A DNA stretch of 64,000 bases from assembly GCA_002716355.1 (NCBI GenBank), contig PBAU01000003.1:303146-367145 (forward strand), in the 5' to 3' direction. A model generated the notes under the pieces. The model was not told where the DNA came from. It did no database searches and worked only from the letters and a program-made list of their open reading frames with translations. Position 1 is the first letter of the stretch. Each line of letters opens with the position of its first letter. The DNA comes from a bacterium. GTDB taxonomy: Bacteria; UBP7; UBA6624. The position numbers were made by a program, and so were the translations under genes. Below are positions 19,901 to 28,295 of this stretch, piece after piece.

Positions 19901-22900
19901 AAATCCCATTCATAAGTACAACCATCACAATCTGTTGGGTCTGTCCATGTCGCATCATCTGTATCAATAGCTACAGCACTGAAATCAACGCTCAAAGGAG
20001 CAAAACCAGCAAGGAAAGGACTTGCAGAAATAGCACCCTGTGGTGCTTCATTCTCATTCGGCATGACTCTATATGTCACAGCATGAATATTTGTTCCACC
20101 AAGATTATCAGTTGCTCTCAAAGCAATTGTTCCTTCTCTGTAATTAGCACCAGGAACATCATTTCCGAATGTTAAATCAACTGATGAATTTAATTCATTT
20201 CCGCTTACATCAACATTAAATGTTATGCCGTCATAATTAAGATCCCAATCCCAAGCAACAACCTCACCATCAGCATCAACTGACCTTCTTCCATCAAGAT
20301 AGACTGATGCATTTCCAACATTGTCATATTCTGAAACATTACGTACAGAATCAACAAAAGGCTTGACTATCGCAACAGCCTGCGGAACACTGTTTCCAGC
20401 ATTGATGTCATGCTGGTAGCCATCTGAACTTGGATCATCACCATAACCAACGGAAATAGTCAAGCTTCTTGAACCTGTCTCTCCATTATTATCAATAAGG
20501 TCATAGGTCACAACATAATCACCAACTTCCCTGAAGGTACATTTTCCAGTACCATCACCATTGTCGCTTAGTATCGGCTCACTACCTGCACTAGCAATTG
20601 AACTGGAATCACAATCCAAACTTCCATTTCCAAAGTTGACTATTTCATCCTCTCTGTCAAAAGAAGCTTTTGCATCCAAGCAAACACTGAAAGAAGGTGT
20701 TGCAAGATTATGGTCAAGAACACCTGCAGAAGCCATAGGACAAGATTCGTTTTGGTCTTCTCTTAACCTCAAAAGAACCACTGGTGCTTGGTTCTGGTAG
20801 TCATCCACGTAGAGGTAACTCCAAATAATTGGTGAACATTCACCTGGGTTTGGCCCACCGCTACATGCTCTCATTCCAACTCTAGTTCTGTTGTCTCCTG
20901 CATCAAAAACAGAATTTGAATAATTCAAATCAACAGCACAATTTGTACCAGCTGCAGGATTAACGTTTGGATTACAGTTAACTGTATGGTCTGGAGTCCA
21001 ACTTGAAGAAGATCCATCCCAATCCTGAACAAATTCACATGTGAAGCTTGTACCATCAGGATCATAAGAACCCCTGTTGTTATCTCCAAAAGCGCTTACT
21101 CTCCATGCACATTGAGCTTCAACTGCAAGGTTGCCTGTTTCATCTAGCTCACCAACAGCCCTATTACTGTTTGAAGCATTTCTAAGCCTCATGACAGAAA
21201 CAGGTGGGCGATCCTGATTGTTATTGACAGGAACCCATATCACACCACAACCAACAGCCCCATCATTATCAGTGTACCTTGCACCAACTCTCTTTAATCC
21301 TGTTGTGGCATATGAATAATTAGTGAATGTATTGGTTCCAGGACTGGTCCAATCATTGTCATTTTCACAGCTATTTGCTTCAACAAAATTAGAATTTCCA
21401 AAACCACCTGTCCTTGTGATGTTTGTGTCATAATTTGCATTCCACTCACAAACAGCAGGTTGAGGAGCAGAAAAACCACCGTCATCCTCGTAGTCACTAA
21501 CCCAACATTCCAATTCGGGACCAAATTCATTTGTTGCCATCCCTGTACTTATACTTCCTGAAAGATCTCTTATATGAACCTGAGGAGCATTGTTAACTCT
21601 CTGAGTGAAAGAGTTTCCATCAATCCAAGTTGCTCCTTGATCAGAACTCATCATATGGAACATTTTCGCACGACCGCTTGAAGCCTCAACAAAACTTAAA
21701 TGCCAGAAACCATCAAAAGGACCTCCTGTTGCAGGCTCTATAGTTAATGAAGGTTGAGTCTGCGCACCTTGTCCAGATGCTCTCAAATCACTGTTTGCCA
21801 AGCCAGGCATAGAGTTTCTTGAAGACCAAGTAGCACCTGCATCTATACTTTCAACCCAATAAATATCTAAGTCACCAGTTGCATCATCGCCAAAGAAAAC
21901 GATAATGTGATCACTATTTACAGGATCTATCACCATATTTGGAGTCTCAGAATTACTGGAACATACTGGAGTGCCTTGCTGGTGAGATATATTTTGAGCC
22001 TCCTCCCAACTGACGTTTCCATTAAGATAAGCACCCTTTCTATACCTTATTTGAGTCTGACCTCCAAGGCACTCTTCTAATGAAGATGACATCCAAATTG
22101 TATGTAGCACACCTTCATCCGGGCCTGTTTGAGTGAAATGTATATTATGCTGTCCTTGAGACCAACTGCTGTCAGTTCCTTCAGCTGGAAGGAAAGGATA
22201 AGCATCAAATTCACCAATATCACCACTGATCATCTCATCGTTCCCAACAGTCAAAGGGATTTCAGAATTGCTCTGCGGGTCCCCCTCTCTACAGAGTTTT
22301 GCATCCCATGATCCACTGTATACATTCAAACACATCAGATTACTTGTTGCGCCTTCCTCATCTACAACTCGAACAGCGATTCTGTAATCACTACCAAAAT
22401 TCATCTGAGTCCCCAATCCATCTATACCATTTGTTGAATTAAGCTCCCATTGGTAGAAGTTCTGTTCAGTTGAGTTTGCACATATGTTTGCAGGATCGTT
22501 TACAGGTATGAAATTAGGATCTGCAACATCAATATTTGCAACATCCGACTCTATAACATCAGCAAAGAAAGAAACACCGTCGTAATCAAGATCCCATTCA
22601 AGAGTTTGAAGGGCATCATCATCACAGACACCTACACCAAAACCAATAAATTTACCTGGTGCAGGATTGAAGAACTCTGTTGGGTTTGTCCCAATAGGGT
22701 TCAAAACGGTGAAATCATCCAAACCTGCAGTAAAGGCACCCTGTTCACATGTGGCACAATTGGCAGGATCTTCATCAACACCATAAACCCATATCTTAGG
22801 AACCTCTGGAGCCTGATTAACCTGTACCCTAACAACCTCAGAATCAGTTGATATACCATCAGTTACAGTTAATGTCGCATCATAGAAAGGAGCATTTGCT

Positions 22901-25900
22901 GTATATGTATGTATATATGTTGAATTCAAAGTTGTTAAATCATTAGTCCCATCTGTATCAAAATCCCATTGATACTGAAGAGCATCAGGTCCTGAATCCA
23001 AATCAAAACTAGATGAAGCATCAAATTCAACTCTCAAGTTAGTTGGAGTGTCATCGAGTATCTCAAAAGAAAGATTTGCTGAAGGCGCAACGTTGTTAAT
23101 AACGCCGACAGAGGCACTTGCAGAATCACAAAGCTGTGCTTCAGGGAAATCAAGAATGCCTGGATAACGACATGTTCCATCAACAGCAACAACTCTAATT
23201 CTGAAATCAGCCTCACCAGTCCATAGATCAACACCATTCAGCTCTGCAGAAGGAGCAGTCCAAACAATTCCACTTACCCCTGATTTTGCCCAAATCCCAT
23301 CGTTGCTTTCAATACTTGCAGAAGGACCATAAGAACCCCATTGCCTATGTTCAAGAATGGCATTGTTGCTTGTAAGGTAATTATTAGTCAACGTGTCAGC
23401 CAAAGTAATCGTTGCAACAAAATTACCAAAATTACCTGATTCAGTACATTCAACTATCGTTGTATCAAAACCAGTTGGATCACTACTGTCACTAATCCTT
23501 ATAGGCCTATACTGATTATGACGGTTACATGAACCTTGAACGGAAACAGTACTACTTGTTGAAAAAGCATCAGTCGTCAGGTAAGCTCTGGTGTTTGCAT
23601 TATTGTTGGAACCTTTCCAATCAGTCCAATAGTATTTAGTTGTACCACATGGGTCTGTCCATGTAGGGGCACAATTACCTGGACCGTCAGCATCCTCAAT
23701 AGAAACAGAAACAGTTGTTTTTGAAGCATCTGAAGCGGCACTATTTAGAGGTGATTCAAATATTGGATCATCAGCAATGCTTGGTCCAGAAGTTATCTGA
23801 GGGGGATCATTAACATTTGGAGAACTATAAACAACCGTAACAATTGACTCATCCGAACTCTCACAATCATCACTAGAGTCACTAGGAGTAAAGACACCAC
23901 CTAAATCACATCCTAAGATTTGGTATTGATCATTTGTATCAAGAGTCAAAAACCTATCTAGGCCCAGAGTCCCTGCCTGAACATCAACCGAAGTTATTTG
24001 GGCTCTCTGGTAACATCCATCTGTATTCCAGTCTGGTTCAGCGTAAGGCGAACATGATTCACTTGAATCAGGGAAAACAACCACAAAGTGACCCCAGTCA
24101 CACAAAGGATTTCCGACAACATTACTGCTGCCACAAATTCTGCTGAAATCTTGAAGAACATCAGTATCTTCAATTACATTTTTGCTTGTACCATCACCAT
24201 TGTCAAGGAATCCCTGCATTGCTATCTGATCAGCGACGGAAACCGAAATAGGCATTGCGCACCTTATGCTCACCCTTGCATTATTTGAAATAGCATAATC
24301 CTCATTAAGAGTTGTTGATATTTCAAGATTTCCAGCAGGAGCATTAAGAGGATCAGGATCAGCTGTAATCGACAGTATGAAAGTGTCTGTATATTCTGTT
24401 CCAGCATCGTCGCTAAGCCTAATAGGTATATTTGTATTTGGATTTACTCCACCAAAAGCCAATATATTATCTACTCTTATACAGGTTGTTCCTGCAGCAG
24501 CTCCACCACATTGACCCTGTCCGAAACTAAAGCCAACACTGGAAATTGCTGCTGATGAATTAACAGTATCCAAAACCTTCAAAATTGAATTATCAATATT
24601 GAAATCTGGATTCCTAACAACGCTATTTGAAAGAATTACACCATTACCACCATTGTCAACTAAAGAATTGAAGCCGGCATCCGGACTCCATGACCAATTA
24701 TCAGAACCCCAAAGATTGACAGAGTCGGTAACACAGCTTTGAGGGGTAGCATTAGGATTGTTAACATCAAGAGACCACCAGTATCTAATTATGTCTGAAT
24801 TGGAGTCATCTGCACTTACAGTAACCTGTCTTGTGGAGCCAGTTGTTTCACTAACCTCCATCGTAATTTGAGCTTGAGGGTTGCTTCCTGTTATAACAGG
24901 AATTGAGTTCTTAAACGCAGGGCCTCCTCCACCCCCACCGCTTGAAGTACCACTGTCTGATACAGTAATAAGCCAAGTAGTGCTTCCGACTCCACCAAAA
25001 ATATCTTGAGCTGTAACAGTAATTTCATATTGATCACTTGTTAACTGAACATCTCTATCAGTCAAAGGGCGGAATCGACCACAAAAAACTGGTTGTTGTC
25101 CAGGTTGATTAGTACAAAGAAGACCACTTGAAGGATCGTTTGAAACATCTCCCACCCTGCTATTTGAAGGCATTCCAATTTCGATACTGCCTTCGAAAGG
25201 AAGATTTTCACCTATCAAGTCAACATTCCAGCTAACCAAACTTATGTTTTCTGATTCAGAAACATTTCCATTCTGGAATTCAGCAGCCAGCCAAACGTAA
25301 TTATTGTCATTAGAACCTCCAGAACCATCATCACTGATGTCATCAGAATTAAAAGAGCCGCCAGAAGAAGCGCCTGGTTCTATGATTTCACTATTTCTAG
25401 GATCGTTTTTCTCATCCTCCCATTCAAAAGCAGTTACTGTTGCAGGGCTATTAAATTCAGCTACATAATTTACAGTCAAATTAATATCTGACTCAGTGTA
25501 ACCACCTTTATCATCTGACATACGTACTCTTAAAGTTACAGGAATATCTGTTTGTGCACATCCTGCATCCTCGTCAAGATTTGGAGCATGCCAAACGGCA
25601 TGGCTGTAATACTGATTTGATATTATTTGACCTTCTTCATCCTGTAAATTTGTGGCTGGAGTTAAAGGATAAAAAGGTTCTAATAAAACTTGACCCTCAT
25701 TTGTTGTTACAGTTCCACGACATTGACTTGGGCTAACCTGAGTCCATTCAACAACAACATTATCATCAGCATCAGATTCTTGGAACTCAACATAAAGATC
25801 TATAACGGAGTGATCAATCGATGTAGTCGAATCTGTAACAAAAGAACACGTTTCATCATTTTCTTCAGTACATCTTGAATCAATACTTCCAACCTGAACC

Positions 25901-26310
25901 TTGTTCCCCTCTTCATCCAGAATGTATGCAAACGGAGCAACTGTAACTTCTGGACCTTGATTAATTCTTAAAACAAGACGTGTGTAACCTTTTTTACCTC
26001 TTTCATCCCTAACCTCAAACTCAAGTTCGACAGTTGTACCAATTACTGGAATGCCGAAAAGAGTCCCTGTTCCTGGATCAAACTCCAAACCATTAGGGAG
26101 CTGTTCTTGATTCAATAAAGAAATATCAAGATCACCACTACCGCCATTAGCCTGCAGAACCATACTGTAAGATTCATCAACCTGTCCAGGTTCTAAAGCA
26201 CCTGTTGTAAAAGCAGGCGATCCAACCTCTTGACTGTCTCCACCACTACAGGCAGAAAATATGATTGAGAAAAGAATTACACAAAATGTTGATTTAATGA
26301 ATTTTTTCAT
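13927..26310 (-). CDS. Giant multidomain PKD/Ig-like and BNR-like lipoprotein
   Basis: The product is about 4,127 residues. I place the start at 26310, not ten codons upstream, because GGAGG lies seven bases before this ATG and MKKFIKSTFCVILFSIIFSAC is a lipoprotein signal with Cys21 followed by Ser, which would favour the outer membrane. Residues 45-115 form a putative Ig (He_PIG-like) domain. Many PKD-like modules follow, with DASxSxDPDxD and YxWDFDxDG patterns, for example near 1075-1155, 1977-2033, 2088-2183, 3020-3110 and 3553-3590. Asp-box motifs at about 1490 (SIDAGATW), 1557 (SSDQGATW) and 4000 (TTDRGRNW) mark two BNR/sialidase-like propeller blocks. Three cysteine-pair repeats occupy about 2530-2770. 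It is Asp/Asn/Gly-rich and poor in Lys, with DNGDGT-type calcium sites. Role unknown; cell-surface binding or glycan contact is inferred. Confidence 0.9.
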   Translation of the reverse strand: MKKFIKSTFCVILFSIIFSACSGGDSQEVGSPAFTTGALEPGQVDESYSMVLQANGGSGDLDISLLNQEQLPNGLEFDPGTGTLFGIPVIGTTVELEFEVRDERGKKGYTRLVLRINQGPEVTVAPFAYILDEEGNKVQVGSIDSRCTEENDETCSFVTDSTTSIDHSVIDLYVEFQESDADDNVVVEWTQVSPSQCRGTVTTNEGQVLLEPFYPLTPATNLQDEEGQIISNQYYSHAVWHAPNLDEDAGCAQTDIPVTLRVRMSDDKGGYTESDINLTVNYVAEFNSPATVTAFEWEDEKNDPRNSEIIEPGASSGGSFNSDDISDDGSGGSNDNNYVWLAAEFQNGNVSESENISLVSWNVDLIGENLPFEGSIEIGMPSNSRVGDVSNDPSSGLLCTNQPGQQPVFCGRFRPLTDRDVQLTSDQYEITVTAQDIFGGVGSTTWLITVSDSGTSSGGGGGGPAFKNSIPVITGSNPQAQITMEVSETTGSTRQVTVSADDSNSDIIRYWWSLDVNNPNATPQSCVTDSVNLWGSDNWSWSPDAGFNSLVDNGGNGVILSNSVVRNPDFNIDNSILKVLDTVNSSAAISSVGFSFGQGQCGGAAAGTTCIRVDNILAFGGVNPNTNIPIRLSDDAGTEYTDTFILSITADPDPLNAPAGNLEISTTLNEDYAISNNARVSIRCAMPISVSVADQIAMQGFLDNGDGTSKNVIEDTDVLQDFSRICGSSNVVGNPLCDWGHFVVVFPDSSESCSPYAEPDWNTDGCYQRAQITSVDVQAGTLGLDRFLTLDTNDQYQILGCDLGGVFTPSDSSDDCESSDESIVTVVYSSPNVNDPPQITSGPSIADDPIFESPLNSAASDASKTTVSVSIEDADGPGNCAPTWTDPCGTTKYYWTDWKGSNNNANTRAYLTTDAFSTSSTVSVQGSCNRHNQYRPIRISDSSDPTGFDTTIVECTESGNFGNFVATITLADTLTNNYLTSNNAILEHRQWGSYGPSASIESNDGIWAKSGVSGIVWTAPSAELNGVDLWTGEADFRIRVVAVDGTCRYPGILDFPEAQLCDSASASVGVINNVAPSANLSFEILDDTPTNLRVEFDASSSFDLDSGPDALQYQWDFDTDGTNDLTTLNSTYIHTYTANAPFYDATLTVTDGISTDSEVVRVQVNQAPEVPKIWVYGVDEDPANCATCEQGAFTAGLDDFTVLNPIGTNPTEFFNPAPGKFIGFGVGVCDDDALQTLEWDLDYDGVSFFADVIESDVANIDVADPNFIPVNDPANICANSTEQNFYQWELNSTNGIDGLGTQMNFGSDYRIAVRVVDEEGATSNLMCLNVYSGSWDAKLCREGDPQSNSEIPLTVGNDEMISGDIGEFDAYPFLPAEGTDSSWSQGQHNIHFTQTGPDEGVLHTIWMSSSLEECLGGQTQIRYRKGAYLNGNVSWEEAQNISHQQGTPVCSSNSETPNMVIDPVNSDHIIVFFGDDATGDLDIYWVESIDAGATWSSRNSMPGLANSDLRASGQGAQTQPSLTIEPATGGPFDGFWHLSFVEASSGRAKMFHMMSSDQGATWIDGNSFTQRVNNAPQVHIRDLSGSISTGMATNEFGPELECWVSDYEDDGGFSAPQPAVCEWNANYDTNITRTGGFGNSNFVEANSCENDNDWTSPGTNTFTNYSYATTGLKRVGARYTDNDGAVGCGVIWVPVNNNQDRPPVSVMRLRNASNSNRAVGELDETGNLAVEAQCAWRVSAFGDNNRGSYDPDGTSFTCEFVQDWDGSSSSWTPDHTVNCNPNVNPAAGTNCAVDLNYSNSVFDAGDNRTRVGMRACSGGPNPGECSPIIWSYLYVDDYQNQAPVVLLRLREDQNESCPMASAGVLDHNLATPSFSVCLDAKASFDREDEIVNFGNGSLDCDSSSIASAGSEPILSDNGDGTGKCTFREVGDYVVTYDLIDNNGETGSRSLTISVGYGDDPSSDGYQHDINAGNSVPQAVAIVKPFVDSVRNVSEYDNVGNASVYLDGRRSVDADGEVVAWDWDLNYDGITFNVDVSGNELNSSVDLTFGNDVPGANYREGTIALRATDNLGGTNIHAVTYRVMPNENEAPQGAISASPFLAGFAPLSVDFSAVAIDTDDATWTDPTDCDGCTYEWDFDVLGGVFTVDSTNESENVTFSEEKDYTVGLRITDADGGLSTVITTVIHVGDCPNDGTPCDTSLKNRQPQAYFFISGASGSLGTYDPSGSYFVDFDGSRSDDLDGNINEYQPTCNGGTLSEWSGTSDPTWRCSYDEVNDGTGVKTVTLTVTDDGGLRDDSGDANTILPTDSVRSHTVNLDVYVSDMNQDPMGSIKVTGVYYNHDSQQPVPWNTALSLDADTNMSAGSGISSREIDCNWVHNLAFDNPGMTQESGSCSVAIDGMVTGANLLTVKVLDDESFPSEDVRTVVVYVDEAGPGQQRPVALADYTGSLTVGSSSTTHNVEIDLNNSWDPDNDSLEYRIDCGAGQIFDFAVGTCSFPNPVGGPVFEIVEYSVCDNGTVGGCGFSVEPLIRDHIEFTDYVIVADGVCATGVFADNVGVRVSNQIGDSDDRTVEVGGCDPTDPITDVVSNAQINSTSVDIPDGECVAQQFRIGNPIRIEDDNMFGAGPTTTTVTNCTPGSPDVLEFADPLLETVQAGDNARLISLLDTVRVDGGILGGGMSPAYLVDDGAQIEEVREGNIGSAATAGDNQLQLDTGACADVELNLVRGRQGLVKEAGSVTSTFTIDTCGVVGPDIITFPEPLRDDYSTNGIIDMNDNIDIEYLIFEIWENRAPIVVAHEENTDWVVPVGGVTSWHSRAQGEDPLYLSWDPDGDSLQYSWECDGTAAGNASAQDCEFETVGRPAVSLVVSDGDLSGQDNHNIARATNTTPMPILYVDPQTDFLPVVDNLLTSNNIVLVGNSTIDLENQLSNPPWSTTFEWDCGDANAPNISPPFSPGPFTYDLCSYAASNTPLIPYSVGPIELVVNDPHVSPGCSDYFCLPGSTSLSQIPVRNMLNRAPRAAISGPENWDPNTNPTNPWIEDHLNWVGTFDVSISSAPNFNGQFSVDLSAHNSIDPDDQVLTYTWDCGNGTGGVGSTHTCTYDDNQANPQVRDGLTDLNNDSNGDMWIVTLTVEDTMGLTDTDTVNVRVIEQLGPQSAVFPSDADSQVNFWEADADPGLVDLKSPDADLLDVFADGTYMFPKPLNAFAGVNPGGCPFAELPNCNPVDILFDSIVHLDASRSLDPYGRNVFVQVDCDWDNDPNNFSVDMSGSTLSADPVAEPAWFEHVCRDQVSGAALWNGTDEPNSGDSSTYTAKRNISIRVCETESIASCASAREDISSFDMTVWRNRIPLAHMTIQDPVFSGDSSRDVDYSARSSWDPDGDPILFGDGAGTIDKDGIANYSGIGDDICPDGTTFCDDKDQVPQWRCDDSGSWPYQTGFGNNKAIWNANQGHRIGVANGDSDLGDQGINGSDSFRCLVSGQGVTFRPSLYLSDGDPSDEGYSLESCIEYSDGGATASTLDENVCANGSPIHLGGVGNGLTVNNPPVAWIIQQTDGDLFGITPFTISLSADHYDPDGDTLSADFNSNTGFEWDFHYSRSWYWGGNDDDVLNINDFNYQADDVSDFDIDSAGVWNFAVRATTQGTHTALVQSDGSGAQCFDEDNMFAAYPCDTGLLDLPQSFWDNGNLAIGSGDCKFGIQDQLSGEWVAEGGVFLLKDEDAAMYNIGQPVEVFAGGQVFVQGSVCDVIDIPTSFQGLDGDLSRVYVNWSGALFQPMPVGETFIRNTDNTLTGTEELKTFTVVTDGYIGNLQIPTRHSQSGNILSSGGSVGTVGDTQNDFHASALGQWAAWSVIDSEDQRPDSTVVGQSDNEPFGQYSLFFDSSPPNNPEHTVMFNRFVHTSDDPAIKGATSQYGGWFNMNYEDQFVGSTQGGTNIANLDSFGFGVAIDSAACSSDALTGVCRNVTTINTGLYPSLADVSKTSNTASPDMFVAFSTANQTLTKKTTDRGRNWSGASQVNNSGSGASPLYLRVSADISDDIFAISWADTAVNSTERVTLGCTDNMDPIWQLSDYSIGDPIQSPDVQHSPSIEIFGDKIFTLWTDNRRGGQSSEEIFFSIFDGSDSLGNPTSCYQ

Positions 26311-26341
26311 AATGTTACCTCCGTTTAGTAAACCTTTCAAT

Positions 26342-26371
26342 CGTATATCAAAATAAGAGAAAATAAATCAA
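26342..26371 (-). promoter_or_regulatory. Candidate sigma70-type promoter of the giant lipoprotein gene
   Basis: On the minus strand a TTGATT -35 element (26366-26371) and a TATACG -10 element (26342-26347) are separated by 18 bases, each matching consensus at four of six positions. Transcription would begin near 26335 and give a leader of about 25 bases that includes the strong GGAGG ribosome site. In such AT-rich DNA chance matches are common. Confidence 0.35.
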
Positions 26372-26447
26372 AAAAGATGGTTTTTAATTTTTTATAAAAA
26401 AATTATAGAATGAACAATAAGCGTTAAATAAATAATATGGAGGTCTC

Positions 26448-27617
26448 ATGACTAAAACAACCTTAACAGTAATAAAAGCAGACATAGGAGGTTTTGTAGG
26501 GCATTCTGCAATTCATCCAGATTTAATAGTAAAAGCAGAAGAGGAGCTTCAATCCTCAAAAGACAAAGGTCAAATTAAAGATTTTAGAGTTCTATGGGTA
26601 GGAGATGACATGGCCTTAGTAATGACACATGACAAAGGTGAAAACTCAAAAGAGATTCACAAGCTTGGTTGGGACACTTTTGTAGAAGGTACAAAGGTTG
26701 CAAAAAAACTAAAGCTTTATGGTGCAGGACAAGATCTTTTGTCTGAAGGATTTTCAGGAAACATCAAAGGGATGGGTCCTGGATGTGCTGAAATGGAATT
26801 TGAAGAAAGGACCAGTGAGCCTTTTATTGTTTTTCTTGCAGATAAAACTAGCCCTGGAGCATGGAACTTCCCCGCTTACAAAATGTTTGCGGATCCGTTT
26901 AACACTCCTGGTTTAGTTATTGATGAGAATATGCATGCTGGATTTGAATTTGACATAATGGATGTAAAAAATAACAAAATAATAACTTTAAAAGCCCCTG
27001 AAGAGTCATACAAGATACTTGCTTTTATAGGCGCTGTTGAAACATACGTGATAAAAAACATAAGAAGGAGAGGTGACAAAATGCCATCTGCGACAATGTC
27101 AACAGATAAACTTTCACTTCTGGCAGGTAAATACATTGGAAAAGATGACCCTGCAATGATTGTTAGATGTCAATCTGGTTTGCCAGCAGTTGGAGAAGTC
27201 ACAAATCCATTCGCTTTTCCACACTTGGTGCCTGGGTGGATGAGAGGATCTCACACTGGGCCAATGATGCCATGCTCTTTTGAAGATTCAAATCCAAGTA
27301 GATTTGATGGTCCACCAAGGGTAATAGGTGCTGGTTTTCAAATTGCTGAAGGCATGCTTGTAGGACCAAGGGATATGTTTAATGATCCTGGTTTTGATAA
27401 TGCTCGACAGAAAGCAAATGATATTGCTGATTACATGAGAATGCATGGACCATTTGAACCACATAGACTTCCACCAGACCAAATGGAATATACAACTTTA
27501 CCCAAGATACAAAAAGAAGTAAAACAAAGATGGATGGAATGCAGTGATGGGCCAAGTACTAAAGATTTAGCTGACCAACATGCCTACCAGGCAACAAAAG
27601 ATGATGAGCTTGAATAA
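26448..27617 (+). CDS. Fructose-1,6-bisphosphate aldolase/phosphatase (archaeal type, class V FBPase)
   Basis: This bifunctional enzyme joins the triose phosphates and removes a phosphate to give fructose 6-phosphate, driving gluconeogenesis in one direction. The 389-residue protein matches the archaeal/deep-bacterial family along its length: TVIKADIGGFVGHSAIHP at the start (Mg-binding Asp and His), LYGAGQDLLSEGFSGNIKGMGPG around residue 93, FADPFNTPGLVIDENMH near residue 147, and GPPRVIGAGFQIAEG with the metal-binding Asp of the adjacent segments later on. The start is fixed by GGAGG eight bases before the ATG. A TATAGAAT element at 26404-26411 could be part of its promoter. It is isolated from other glycolytic genes. 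Confidence 0.93.
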   Translation: MTKTTLTVIKADIGGFVGHSAIHPDLIVKAEEELQSSKDKGQIKDFRVLWVGDDMALVMTHDKGENSKEIHKLGWDTFVEGTKVAKKLKLYGAGQDLLSEGFSGNIKGMGPGCAEMEFEERTSEPFIVFLADKTSPGAWNFPAYKMFADPFNTPGLVIDENMHAGFEFDIMDVKNNKIITLKAPEESYKILAFIGAVETYVIKNIRRRGDKMPSATMSTDKLSLLAGKYIGKDDPAMIVRCQSGLPAVGEVTNPFAFPHLVPGWMRGSHTGPMMPCSFEDSNPSRFDGPPRVIGAGFQIAEGMLVGPRDMFNDPGFDNARQKANDIADYMRMHGPFEPHRLPPDQMEYTTLPKIQKEVKQRWMECSDGPSTKDLADQHAYQATKDDELE

Positions 27618-27622
27618 AAAAT

Positions 27623-27724
27623 TTGACTAAAAAATATTTAATAATAGTATTAGCTATCTTTGTCGCACTTTTGGCATTTGTCAAAACTGCCATATACTTT
27701 ATTTCGGTATCTTCAAGAGCATGA
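27623..27724 (+). CDS. Possible 33-residue single-span membrane microprotein
   Basis: A frame starting with TTG at 27623 encodes about 33 residues: a short KKY head, one hydrophobic helix (LIIVLAIFVALLAFV) and a short tail. Its TGA overlaps the ATG of the next gene as ATGA, the same coupling used widely in this window, and it fills an otherwise empty gap of 103 bases. There is no clear ribosome site, so the call is tentative. Confidence 0.4.
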   Translation: MTKKYLIIVLAIFVALLAFVKTAIYFISVSSRA

Positions 27725-28134
27725 AAAAAATATTTTTAACTATCTTGCTTGCCAGCATTACCTCATGCCTTGCAGAAAAAACAACAGTTGGGAAAATATG
27801 CACAAAAATTAAAACAAATCCTAATTTGGTTGAAGAATACAATAAAGGTAAAAAATTCAAACTTCCATTATTCTTCTTTGACCTAACATTTCTACCTGAA
27901 GGAAAACAACAATGGGTTGGAAAAGATCCGACTGGAAAAGCTTATGCAAGAGTCACCATGAGCAATAAAGAAGGTCAAAAAATAGGCCAAGAATGCATCA
28001 GCAGCTATGAAGCGAAGTGCACTTTTTATATCCAAGGTTTTTTTTCAGAATATCTAACAGAGGAAAAAGGGTATGGAAACAATTGTGAAATCAGGCTCGA
28101 AAAAGTAAAGGTTTTAAATAAGATAAAAAAATGA
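27721..28134 (+). CDS. Small lipoprotein of unknown function
   Basis: The 137-residue protein has a type II signal, MKKIFLTILLASITSC, with the lipidated Cys at residue 16. The mature part is mainly basic and contains three further cysteines (CTKI, ECISSYEAKC and NNCEI regions) that could form disulphides in the periplasm. No family is recognised. It follows the FBP aldolase/phosphatase in the same direction and ends in an ATGA overlap with a small membrane protein, so the two are likely translated together. Confidence 0.72.
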   Translation: MKKIFLTILLASITSCLAEKTTVGKICTKIKTNPNLVEEYNKGKKFKLPLFFFDLTFLPEGKQQWVGKDPTGKAYARVTMSNKEGQKIGQECISSYEAKCTFYIQGFFSEYLTEEKGYGNNCEIRLEKVKVLNKIKK

Positions 28135-28295
28135 TAAACAAAATTTGGCTCTACTGGTTACTCTTTGTCATTTTTTGGAATTACGGCTGGCCAGATGTTG
28201 ATCCAATATGGGATGTCAGTGTTGCGGTTTTTTTATCTTTATCATTTCAACACTACAAAAAATCAATCAGAAGTAGGAAGGAACTCAAGGAATAA
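28131..28295 (+). CDS. Small Trp-rich membrane protein, 54 residues
   Basis: An ATG overlapping the upstream stop (ATGA) opens a 54-residue frame ending at a TAA. The product begins MINKIWLYWLLFVIFWNYGW, a Trp-rich hydrophobic segment, has a second hydrophobic stretch WDVSVAVFLSLSF, and ends with a basic tail SIRSRKELKE, so it is probably a two-span membrane hairpin with the tail in the cytoplasm. Its last 33 bases overlap the end of the DUF3187-like gene on the opposite strand. No family is recognised; the tight coupling to the lipoprotein gene supports that it is real. Confidence 0.62.
   Translation: MINKIWLYWLLFVIFWNYGWPDVDPIWDVSVAVFLSLSFQHYKKSIRSRKELKE

Noticed and set aside
13927-26310. 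The giant gene as a recent horizontal acquisition
   Set aside because: Its less AT-rich DNA can follow from the Gly/Asp/Thr/Pro-rich protein; no integrase, tRNA junction or flanking repeat was seen.
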